Positions 9,368 to 16,184 of a stretch of DNA of 64,000 nt are shown here, one piece after another. A program made the position numbers and the translations under genes. The stretch is from NCBI GenBank assembly GCA_949291375.1, contig CASEVI010000005.1:54981-118980 (forward strand), written 5' to 3'. The notes beneath the pieces were generated by a model that saw only the letters and a list, made by a program, of their open reading frames with translations, was not told where the DNA came from and ran no database searches. How positions within the stretch are numbered: the stretch's first letter is position 1; each line of letters starts with the position of its first letter. The DNA is from an uncultured bacterium. GTDB taxonomy: Bacteria > Bacillota_I > Bacilli_A > RFN20 > CAG-826.

Positions 9368-10378
9368 TTAAAGGGCACTAACAATATCAGCCCAGGTTTT
9401 TAATTCACCCTTATAAATAGAAGTTAATGTTTGACCATTAATATCACTTACTGAAGTATTTTTACTATTAACAATTGCAACAACTGCATCAACACACATT
9501 GAAGCGTGAATATTTTCTTCAGTTAATTTTGCTAATTCTTCATCGTTAATTTCTCTTGATAAGAAACCAATATCTGCTAAAGTTCCACTATTTCCTTCAG
9601 TAATTCCTGTTACAGCAGCTCCTGAACCTGTTTGGCTAGCGCTTATTGTAATATTTTTATTAGGAATATTGCTTGTAAAATATGTAATTGAAGCATTTAA
9701 AACTTTTTCAACAGAAGTTGAACCACAAGTATAAAGTTGTACTGTTTCACTACCGCTTAAAATAGGATATTCAGCGAGTAAATCTTCGAAAGTTTTTGTC
9801 GCTTGTTCAGTAATAATTCCACCTGCAGATTTAATTTGAACTTGACCTTCAACTGTTGAAAAGAATTCAATAAATGCATGAGCAACTTGGCTTCTTGCTT
9901 CACCATTTTCTACAGTAGTTGATGTATAATCTCTAATTACATAGTTGAAATTTCTTTGTAAAGCATAACTTCCATCAATAACGGTTTCTTCAGTAGGAGC
10001 AACACCATCATAAGAAAGAGCTTTAATTGATTTATTTTCACCAATTCCATCTAATGAACAATAACCAATTCCATAAGGATCAGCACCAATTTGGCTCATC
10101 ATATCACCATTTGATGTAGGAGATGAAACTTGAACACCTGGTTCCCATTTATCTTCTTTAGCAACATCTTTATATCCGATGCCTTCAAAGAAACATTCTC
10201 TTGTTCCTGAACCAGCTTCTCTTGAATAAAGATTGACATTTCTAGAAGTATCGAAAGTTTCACTACTAGGATTATCTGTATTATCTGAATCATCACCTTG
10301 AGTTGGTGTGTTATTACAAGAAGTAGCTAATAATGAACAACTTGCTAATAATGCGCATGCTAATAAAACTTTTTTCAT
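9368..10378 (-). CDS. pstS: Phosphate-binding lipoprotein PstS
   Basis: Extracellular phosphate-binding lipoprotein, 336 residues. N-terminal signal MKKVLLACALLASCSLLATS with two possible lipidation cysteines, Cys14 (LASC) and Cys21 (LATSC); Cys21 directly precedes a hydrophilic, Asn/Asp/Ser-rich linker and seems more likely. The binding-protein fold shows the family's phosphate-loop type segments: NLYSREAGSGTRECFFEG near residue 50 and YTCGSTSVEKVLN near 217, plus QTGSGAAVTGITEG near 248. First gene of the pst operon and, as usual, probably the most strongly expressed. The ATG at 10378 is preceded by GGGGGAAAAATTAAAAAATT, so the G-rich ribosome site sits rather far (about 14 nt) from the start. 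Confidence 0.93.
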   Translation of the reverse strand: MKKVLLACALLASCSLLATSCNNTPTQGDDSDNTDNPSSETFDTSRNVNLYSREAGSGTRECFFEGIGYKDVAKEDKWEPGVQVSSPTSNGDMMSQIGADPYGIGYCSLDGIGENKSIKALSYDGVAPTEETVIDGSYALQRNFNYVIRDYTSTTVENGEARSQVAHAFIEFFSTVEGQVQIKSAGGIITEQATKTFEDLLAEYPILSGSETVQLYTCGSTSVEKVLNASITYFTSNIPNKNITISASQTGSGAAVTGITEGNSGTLADIGFLSREINDEELAKLTEENIHASMCVDAVVAIVNSKNTSVSDINGQTLTSIYKGELKTWADIVSAL

Positions 10379-10415
10379 AATTTTTTAATTTTTCCCCCGT
10401 GTTATTTAACACGTC

Positions 10416-10443
10416 TATATAATATGTATGAAAGTTTCGTCAA
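10416..10443 (-). promoter_or_regulatory. Sigma-A promoter of the pst operon
   Basis: On the minus strand: -35 TTGACG (10438-10443), 16 nt spacer, -10 TATATA (10416-10421), giving a leader of roughly 30 nt before pstS. The leader contains a small inverted repeat, GTGTTATTTAACAC (10399-10412). Confidence 0.7.
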
Positions 10444-10456
10444 TAAATCATAGGAA

Positions 10457-10483
10457 TGTAAAGAATTGTTAAGGAATTGTAAA
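10457..10483 (-). promoter_or_regulatory. Three PhoP/PhoB-box-like direct repeats before pstS
   Basis: Minus-strand repeats TTTACA (10478-10483), TTAACA (10467-10472) and TTTACA (10457-10462), start-to-start spacing 11 and 10 nt. This fits the Gram-positive PhoP box, TT(A/T/C)ACA repeated about every 11 bp. The array ends 13 nt upstream of the -35 hexamer, the position expected for activation by the regulator encoded in the same operon. Confidence 0.75.
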
Positions 10484-10661
10484 GATTTATTATTACTATA
10501 TTTAGTATTTATTAAAAAAATACTAATTATTTACTATTTATTTAATATTTCGATAGTTATTACGAAAATTTTATTTTTTTAATAAAAAAAGCTAATTTTT
10601 AGCCTTCTTGTATATATAGGGGACTAATTTTTATTATAAAAGTTTGAAAGGAGGTAAAAAA

Positions 10662-11231
10662 ATGAATAGTTTAAAAATATATGCACCATCTTATAATTTT
10701 CCATCTTTTTCATCTTTAGAATTAAACATTAAAAAAGATGAAGAAAAATATAAGAAATTTAAGGAGATCTATAAAGAATTTATTGATTTTAATAATGATT
10801 CTAAATATGAAAAATGTGAAAGTTCATTATTGACTTTATATGAAATTTTAAAAAGGAATGTCCATTCATATTTAAATAACAAACTTCCAAGATTAGAAAA
10901 AACAATTCTTCCTTATAATTTATTGGAAAGAATTGAAATTAGTTTCTTTTATGGAGGTATATTAAAATTATTAAGTGATGATAAAGAAGATAAAGCGACC
11001 AGAATGTTGTTTTTAATATTTTTAGGAAATAAAGAATATAAAGAGATAAGTCTAGATGAAGAAGCATTTATAATCGCATGCTTAAGAAGTTATGAAATTG
11101 AAGTAAGTTTATTAGCTTTAAATACAATTTCAAAACGGAAGAAAATAAAAGTTGATAATAAAAATTTACTTTATGAGATAAAAATTAATAATTCATATTT
11201 AAAAAATAGAATTAAATCATATTCAAGTTAA
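10662..11231 (+). CDS. Hypothetical protein
   Basis: Unrecognised cytoplasmic protein of 189 residues. I place the start at ATG 10662, preceded by an excellent ribosome site (AAAGGAGGT, 6 nt spacing); a longer reading from TTG 10644 would start inside that site and is rejected. The product is helix-rich and charged, with no signal peptide or membrane segment. It contains EISFFYGGILKLLSDDKEDKATR in its middle (about residues 80-105) and a basic C-terminus. A possible promoter, TTGTAT (about 10608) with TATTAT (about 10632), precedes it. Its 3' end overlaps the convergent gene at 11228 by 4 bp. The strong ribosome site and host-like codon use make it a real gene; function unknown. Confidence 0.6.
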   Translation: MNSLKIYAPSYNFPSFSSLELNIKKDEEKYKKFKEIYKEFIDFNNDSKYEKCESSLLTLYEILKRNVHSYLNNKLPRLEKTILPYNLLERIEISFFYGGILKLLSDDKEDKATRMLFLIFLGNKEYKEISLDEEAFIIACLRSYEIEVSLLALNTISKRKKIKVDNKNLLYEIKINNSYLKNRIKSYSS

Positions 11232-11800
11232 TCTAATGGATTAAAAATAATAATTTGATTAGTTAAAAAAGAAGAAGTTAGTCCCTTTATATTCAAATCA
11301 TTAAATAAATCTACTTTTAAAATTTTTGTTTCATTATTTAAATAATAAAAGTTAATAAAATTATTAAAATCTTTATCTTGTTGAGTCTTAATTAAATTTA
11401 TTTTGCGTTCATTATCAAAAAAGTATTTGTTTGTTTTTTTGACTAAATCTTTAAAAAATAAAAAAATTTCTTCATTTATAAATTCTTTGTTATTTATTTT
11501 TTCTTTTATTTCATTAAATAATTTTAAATCTTTTTCAATATATAAAAAATCATAATTAGACAAGTTAAGAATTTTTAAAAATTCATTGTTTGAAAAATCT
11601 ATTTCTTTATTTTTAAATATCGTTAATGTATTAAATAAATGTTTACAATTTTTAAATTCATTTATTTTAAAAGAACCTAAAATAGATGTTTCAAATGCGT
11701 CTTCTTTATTCTCTTTAAATAAAATATATTTAATTGTGTGATTTAATGATCTATTTAATAATATTTTTATGTTTTTATCTTTTAAAATTTTAATATTCAT
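11228..11800 (-). CDS. Hypothetical protein
   Basis: Unrecognised protein of 190 residues, rich in Asn, Lys, Phe and Ile, without membrane segments or a signal peptide. Amphipathic, partly coiled-coil-like stretches lie around residues 85-120. No catalytic motif is visible. Codon use is host-like. No clear ribosome site precedes the ATG at 11800; the upstream sequence is A/T-rich. It converges on the 10662 gene with a 4 bp overlap of stop codons. It borders the decayed island to its right, so it may be the last ordinary gene before it. Confidence 0.5.
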   Translation of the reverse strand: MNIKILKDKNIKILLNRSLNHTIKYILFKENKEDAFETSILGSFKINEFKNCKHLFNTLTIFKNKEIDFSNNEFLKILNLSNYDFLYIEKDLKLFNEIKEKINNKEFINEEIFLFFKDLVKKTNKYFFDNERKINLIKTQQDKDFNNFINFYYLNNETKILKVDLFNDLNIKGLTSSFLTNQIIIFNPLD

Positions 11801-12014
11801 AAATTTTTAATTTGTTTTTCGTTTAATTAATATTTTAATGGTAAATAATAAGTTTTTAAAGAAATATACATCAAACCAAAAATAAAAGGCTTTAACATCC
11901 CTTGAAAATTCTATGTTTGTATCAAACGTGTCTTTTAATGTGCCAAAATACTACGCTTTTGATACATTGTCCACCATAAAAAAGGAAACAATTTTTTTAT
12001 CGTGGATGCAGCCT
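11801..12014. other. Non-coding stretch with a TGTATCAAA inverted repeat
   Basis: No convincing ORF. It contains a 9 bp inverted repeat, TGTATCAAA (11918-11926) and TTTGATACA (11958-11966), with 31 nt between the arms, and the words GGCTTTAA / CCTTTAAAGG near 11888 and 12012. Base composition is less AT-rich than the flanking genes. It could be the remains of an insertion element end, but I recognise no family. Confidence 0.35.
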
Positions 12015-13364
12015 TTAAAGGTTCTCAATTAATGTTGGAGACAAATAACTTGGCTTTATTTCAATCATTTTGTCATTGGAAATATCTTTTTGAGAAAACA
12101 AAATTCTCCTTGAGATTATATGAGAGTATTTTTCAATAAATAAATTTAATGATTTATGATTCTTAATATTTCCTGATTTTACCTAAATAGGAGTGATTTT
12201 ATTTTTGCTACTCATTAAAAAGTTGATTTCGTAAGGATGTTTGTCATTTTTTTCATACCAATAATGATAAAATAAATCCCTTCCATTAGATTTTATTATT
12301 TGCGTTAAAGCGTTTTCATATAAATACCCCAAATTAGTTTCTAATTTATCGCTTAACAATTTATTATAAATATTGCCGTCGATAAAAGATTTATCATTGA
12401 AAAGCATCGTGGCAAATAATCCTATATCGCTTAAATACAATTTAAAATGACTTAAATCTTTGGTTAAATTAAGTGCGACGCTTGGATCAGTTACGTTATA
12501 ACAAATTAATACTGTTTTTGAATCAATTAAATCAAAAAACAATTCTAAATCTTTATTAGTGGGTCTTTTATTTACTGCTCTGTTTAATAAAAATTTTGTA
12601 TTTTTTAAAGCTAATTGACTCGGAATTGAATCGTAAATCATCGATATTCTTCCGCTATTATCAATCTTTCTAAAATCAGCTTCATATAATTGAATAATTT
12701 CTCTTTTAACGGCATCAATTTCGATAAATGTTTTTTTGTTTAAAAACGCTTCTATCGACTGCGGCATCCCTCCAACAGCCATATAAAGTCTAAAATCTCT
12801 CATAAGTTTTCTATTTACTGCATTTCCTAATGGCTTATTGGATTTTAAAATTTTTTCAAATATCGAATAGTCTATATTACAAGCCCAACAAAATTCTTCA
12901 TAATCTAATGGATAAACATCAATCTTCATTTCATCCGAAGGGATTAGAATATCTTTAACATTTTTCTTTATACTTATTAATGATCCAGTTTCAATATAGT
13001 CATATCGCCCATCTCCAACCAAATACTTTATCGCTTGTCTAGCTTTTGGGAAAAATTGTATTTCATCAAAAATAATTGCAGATTCTCTTTTGTATAGTTT
13101 TATCGAAGTTAATGACTGCAACCTTAAAAAGAAAAAATCTAAATCAGACAAATCATCGAATAAATCAATAATGCTTTTAGAGGTATTAGAAAAATCTATC
13201 AAAATATAGGATTTATAATTATCTTTTGCAAAATTTGTGGCAAGTGTTGTCTTTCCAACACGATGAGCCCCGTCTAATAAAATTGCATATTTTCCGTCAT
13301 AAGTTTCTTTCCATTTTTTCAGTTTGTCAGCAACTATTCTCTTAAATATATAGCATTTCCTCAC
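12015..13364 (-). pseudogene. DUF4143-type AAA+ ATPase, broken by an in-frame TAG
   Basis: ATPase of the large AAA_14/DUF4143 family, common in accessory DNA and of poorly known role. N-terminal ATPase with Walker A GAHRVGKTT, Walker B AIIFDEIQFF and the family's PLDYEEF stretch, then a winged-helix region and a C-terminal DUF4143 (PD-(D/E)XK-like) domain. The frame meets TAG at 12183-12185, exactly where relatives have Glu in the conserved P-I-E-V-K-S motif. Beyond it the same frame continues with family-like VKSG, HKSLNLFIEKYS and RRILFSQKD to a TAA at 12015-12017, so this is one nonsense mutation in an otherwise full gene. No ATG is present at the 5' end; GTG 13364 is the best start and ATA stands where relatives begin (M)FKR. 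Base composition is less AT-rich than neighbours. Confidence 0.8.
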
Positions 13365-13448
13365 AAATAATATAAGGAATAAATGTCGTTTCCTCAACTA
13401 ATATTTTCTTTAAAATTGCAACTTCCTCAAAATATTTAATATAATTGT

Positions 13449-13640
13449 TCAGTAAAGATTTCTCCTCTTTGGTTTTTCGATTGTGACGCTTTTAACTGAA
13501 TCCTCAGGAACGATGATGGCTACCTTACTTGCATCACCAATCATATCTTTTACTTTTGTCTCTGGTGATACTTTCTTATAGGTACCTACTCTGCTCTTTG
13601 GAGACACGTTAGAAACGCCGATGGTAAATTTGTGTTTCAT
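13449..13640 (-). CDS. Small hypothetical protein of atypical composition
   Basis: 63-residue basic ORF, not recognised. ATG at 13640 follows AAGGAA with 6 nt spacing, a plausible ribosome site. The product is rich in Ser, Val, Lys and Pro (for example [20 protein letters not shown]) and lacks membrane segments. It stops at TGA, while most genes here use TAA. Codon use is clearly less AT-rich than in housekeeping neighbours, suggesting transfer. Its leader overlaps the HxlR-like fragment on the opposite strand. It could be a genuine small gene of a mobile element or the rest of a larger one. Confidence 0.4.
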   Translation of the reverse strand: MKHKFTIGVSNVSPKSRVGTYKKVSPETKVKDMIGDASKVAIIVPEDSVKSVTIEKPKRRNLY

Positions 13641-13661
13641 AACTTTTTCCTTATAGTTTCT

Positions 13662-13766
13662 AGAGATCCGGTCGTACCGCCTAAGGTTGAATATTCATTA
13701 ACTGAACTTGCCAACACTTTAAAACCGGTCATCGATTCAATGTACGATTGGGGAAATTACTTAAAA
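13662..13766 (+). pseudogene. C-terminal fragment of an HxlR-family regulator
   Basis: About 35 codons on the plus strand read [20 protein letters not shown] followed by a DWG..L ending. This closely matches the end of HxlR-type winged-helix regulators ([20 protein letters not shown]...W). The DNA-recognition helix and the rest of the N-terminal domain are absent: upstream sequence is occupied by the opposite-strand 63-residue ORF, and the frame runs on into unrelated repeats. It is a remnant, not a working gene, and marks a recombination or deletion junction near 13660. Confidence 0.6.
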
Positions 13767-13778
13767 TCGAGTTTATAT

Positions 13779-13985
13779 GGTGTGCAGTTGCCGTGTTTAG
13801 GGGTGTGCAAGGGTGTGCAAAATAAGGGTTGCCGTTTAATAGTGCACACCTGCCGTTTCAAAGTGAGCCTGAAAAATGATGGTTTTTCAATCAATTTTAG
13901 AGAATTTGGCTTCCACTATTACAACGGCGTAATTTTAAAAAGTGACTATTTAAGCATAAAATCAAAAAATGTCTGCACACCCCTA
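13779..13985. repeat. Cluster of GGTGTGCA repeats with 12-bp inverted ends
   Basis: The octamer GGTGTGCA occurs three times direct (13779-13786, 13802-13809, 13812-13819) and twice inverted (13843-13850, 13974-13981). TGCCGT followed by T-rich sequence occurs three times, near 13788, 13830 and 13852, in register with the octamers. TAGGGGTGTGCA (13798-13809) and TGCACACCCCTA (13974-13985) form a perfect 12 bp inverted repeat around about 165 bp. No gene is visible across 13767-14022. It may be a small transposable-element derivative, an iteron-like or integrase arm-site array, or an attachment region next to the tRNA. Confidence 0.6.
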
Positions 13986-14022
13986 GTCAGCGACTAAGAA
14001 TGTATCAGACATGTTGTACTGA

Positions 14023-14096
14023 TGGAGCCCCATGCGGGAATCGAACCCGTGTAGCCAGCTTGGGAAGCTGGTGTTCTGCCACTGAACTAATGAGGC
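14023..14096 (-). tRNA. tRNA-Gly (anticodon CCC)
   Basis: 74 nt including encoded CCA. Acceptor GCCTCAT pairs with ATGGGGC (one G-U), D-stem GTTC/GAAC, anticodon stem CCAGC/GCTGG with loop TTCCCAA giving anticodon CCC, T-arm ACGGG-TTCGATT-CCCGC with a mismatch at its first pair. The anticodon reads only GGG, a rare codon in so AT-rich a genome. The 3' end faces the foreign-looking island. Confidence 0.9.
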
Positions 14097-14098
14097 GT

Positions 14099-14131
14099 AA
14101 AAAAATTATATCATAAAAAAGATATAATTTT
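14099..14131 (-). terminator. Terminator after the recombinase-like gene
   Basis: Minus-strand hairpin AAATTATATC / GATATAATTT followed by TTTTTTT, lying between the stop at 14142 and the tRNA. Its second arm also contains TATAAT about 8 nt before the tRNA 5' end, so the same bases may serve as the tRNA -10 box. Confidence 0.55.
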
Positions 14132-14141
14132 CTTTTTTTAT

Positions 14142-15302
14142 TTACTTTTGATTAGGAATATCTTCTAAAAATTTTATAGCTTTTTTTAATGCAACCTTTT
14201 TATCAATATAATTTTGTTCATTAATTTGAGTTGAAGCTTGACCAAGCAAAGTAGTTCTAACTTTACTATCAGCACCAATTTTATAAAGTTCCGTATTTAT
14301 TGATTTTCTCCCAAATCCATGTAAAGAATTATGTTCAAGTTTTGCTTTATTAAGATAATAATCAAGTTTTCTTTGAATTTTAATTCGGTAAGTATTAAAT
14401 AAAAAATCTTCTTTTTTTAAATTATTTCTATTTATATATTCTTTTAAAATCTCCCTATTTTCTTGAGTATAAATAATTACTTTATATGAAGATAGATTCT
14501 TTAATCTTTTTGAAATATTTCCATTCATTGATAATTTTTGTTTATAAATATGAACAAAAGCAACGCTATTTTTAAAACGAATATCTTTAATTTGAATTCC
14601 TAAAAATTCGCCAATTCTTAAACCTGAAAAATATAATAAACGGAACATTACTTTATCGTTATAATCATCGATTTCACTTATTAATTTTAAAAAATCTTTA
14701 TACGGAGTATAACGATTTCTTATTGGTTTATATTGATTAATTTTAATTTCCTTAAACGGTTTAACAAACTCAAATAAATTATCTCTTTCTTCACTACTAA
14801 TAAGATTTATTTTTCTAGCATAATCAATCATATCTCTTAAAATAAAAAGAATTGAATTTTTATATTTAATCTCATAATCTTTTTGCTGAATTAATCGTCT
14901 AAATCTCTCGCAGTGTTCTAAAGAAAATAAATTTTTAGTTAAATTATTAAAAGAAGTGACAATATAAGTATTTATCTTATTATCTATAGTATATAAATAA
15001 GTTTCCGAATAATCTGTACGTTTATAATTTAAGTAACGTAATTTAAAAGAAGAAATCATTTGAATTTTTTCATCAATTTCCTTTTTATTTGATATAAAGT
15101 TATCACCAGAAATAAAAATATTGAAGTTGTTTGTTTGATTTTGCTGAGTAAACGAATTAGAAGTAAATGAAATTGCATCAATATTTTCATTTTCTTTTTT
15201 TAATGTAAAATAAATTACTCGTCCTTTTTCATCAGTTACTGGTATAAGTTTATTAAAACCTAAGTTTTCGAGTAAAGAAAGATTTACGATATCATTCATC
15301 AT
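14142..15302 (-). CDS. Tyrosine recombinase/integrase-like protein with divergent active site
   Basis: Probable site-specific tyrosine recombinase, 386 residues. The N-terminal 200 residues are poorly conserved, with a core-binding SAM-like region about 125-185. The catalytic domain (about 200-380) shows the first Arg in YFSGLRIGEFLGI, the box II region in LHGFGRKSINTELYKIG, and the C-terminal LLGQASTQINEQNYID with the candidate nucleophile Tyr. Two deviations: the usual H-x-x-R appears as H-x-x-x-R-K, and the usual LGH is LGQ. Codon use matches the chromosome, so it is either long resident or conserved. GGAGGAAAAA precedes ATG 15302; the next codon is also ATG. It sits beside tRNA-Gly and the island, but whether it acted there is unknown. 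Confidence 0.7.
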   Translation of the reverse strand: MMNDIVNLSLLENLGFNKLIPVTDEKGRVIYFTLKKENENIDAISFTSNSFTQQNQTNNFNIFISGDNFISNKKEIDEKIQMISSFKLRYLNYKRTDYSETYLYTIDNKINTYIVTSFNNLTKNLFSLEHCERFRRLIQQKDYEIKYKNSILFILRDMIDYARKINLISSEERDNLFEFVKPFKEIKINQYKPIRNRYTPYKDFLKLISEIDDYNDKVMFRLLYFSGLRIGEFLGIQIKDIRFKNSVAFVHIYKQKLSMNGNISKRLKNLSSYKVIIYTQENREILKEYINRNNLKKEDFLFNTYRIKIQRKLDYYLNKAKLEHNSLHGFGRKSINTELYKIGADSKVRTTLLGQASTQINEQNYIDKKVALKKAIKFLEDIPNQK

Positions 15303-15378
15303 TTTTTCCTCCAGATATTAAATTTTAAGTTTAATAATCATAGAAAAAATGAAAAATGAAAATCAAATTAAATTGATT

Positions 15379-16182
15379 TTACTTATTTAAAGGCATAATA
15401 AACTTATTAATTTTTAATTTTTCGTTATCTAAAAAGAAAAGATATAAAAAATCGTTTAAAGAATTATTTATAACTATATTTTTAAAATTATTAAATGCAC
15501 TTAAAAAAGAAGTTTTATTAATTTCATAAATTAAAGAAATATTTTTTGAAATTGTTTCGATATTTTTTTCATTATATTTTCTAATTAAAGGAATACAAAT
15601 TTTAACTCTTACATAATTAGTTCCATTTAAAAAGATATCTTCGTTTTCATTATTTAATATATTTTTTGAAAATAAAACGAACGGAGGAAAAGAAGAAAAG
15701 CAGTAGTTTTTAGCTAAAGCATGAATATAGATTTCTCTTAATAAGGGATAAATGAGTTTTATATCATTAATGTTTCTTTCTTCATAATAATAAATAATTT
15801 CATCCATTTTCTTTTTATAAATCTTATTAACTAATGATGATAAAAAAAGTAATGACGTATCAATATCATCTCTTTTTGTTTTTAAATTGTTAATAATTTT
15901 CTCTTTATTTTCTTTTTTTAATAAAGATTCATCTTCAAAATCTTTATCAATATAAAAGTCTTTGATTTCTTTTTTAGTTAATCCAGCATTTAATAAAGTT
16001 CTAATTTCATTTAATTTTACAAAAACGGTTTCATCATAATAGCGATATGAAGTATTTTTATCTTTAAAATAAGGTTCGATTAAATTATTTTCTTCTAATT
16101 CTAAAAGAAAATTTCTTGAAAATGATGAAGCTTTAGTAACTTCAAACATTGAATAAACTTTTTTTTCATTAACAAACTTCAT
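15379..16182 (-). CDS. MerR-family transcriptional regulator
   Basis: 267-residue regulator. The N-terminal MerR-type winged helix (about 8-80) shows YSMFEVTKASSFSRNFLLEL, then YRYYDETVFVKLNEIRTLL and AGLTKKEIKDFY, the standard helix-turn-helix, wing and hinge pattern. It is followed by a coiled-coil dimerisation helix (about 85-125) and a C-terminal half that could be an effector-binding domain but carries no motif I can name; it lacks the cysteines of metal-sensing MerR proteins. It starts 2 bp after the SpoU methyltransferase stop, so the two are co-transcribed. A small AAAATCAA/TTGATTTT hairpin (15359-15380) overlaps its stop codon and may weakly terminate. Confidence 0.75.
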   Translation of the reverse strand: MKFVNEKKVYSMFEVTKASSFSRNFLLELEENNLIEPYFKDKNTSYRYYDETVFVKLNEIRTLLNAGLTKKEIKDFYIDKDFEDESLLKKENKEKIINNLKTKRDDIDTSLLFLSSLVNKIYKKKMDEIIYYYEERNINDIKLIYPLLREIYIHALAKNYCFSSFPPFVLFSKNILNNENEDIFLNGTNYVRVKICIPLIRKYNEKNIETISKNISLIYEINKTSFLSAFNNFKNIVINNSLNDFLYLFFLDNEKLKINKFIMPLNK

Positions 16183-16184
16183 AA

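Noticed and set aside
10568..10610. GCTAA/TTAGC hairpin with T-run on the minus strand as a terminator
   Set aside because: Only a 5 bp stem, and no minus-strand gene ends just upstream of it.
13632..13997. A 121-codon plus-strand ORF through the HxlR fragment and repeats
   Set aside because: Only codons 11-45 resemble a protein family; the rest crosses the GGTGTGCA repeats and has no ribosome site. Kept only as a gene fragment.
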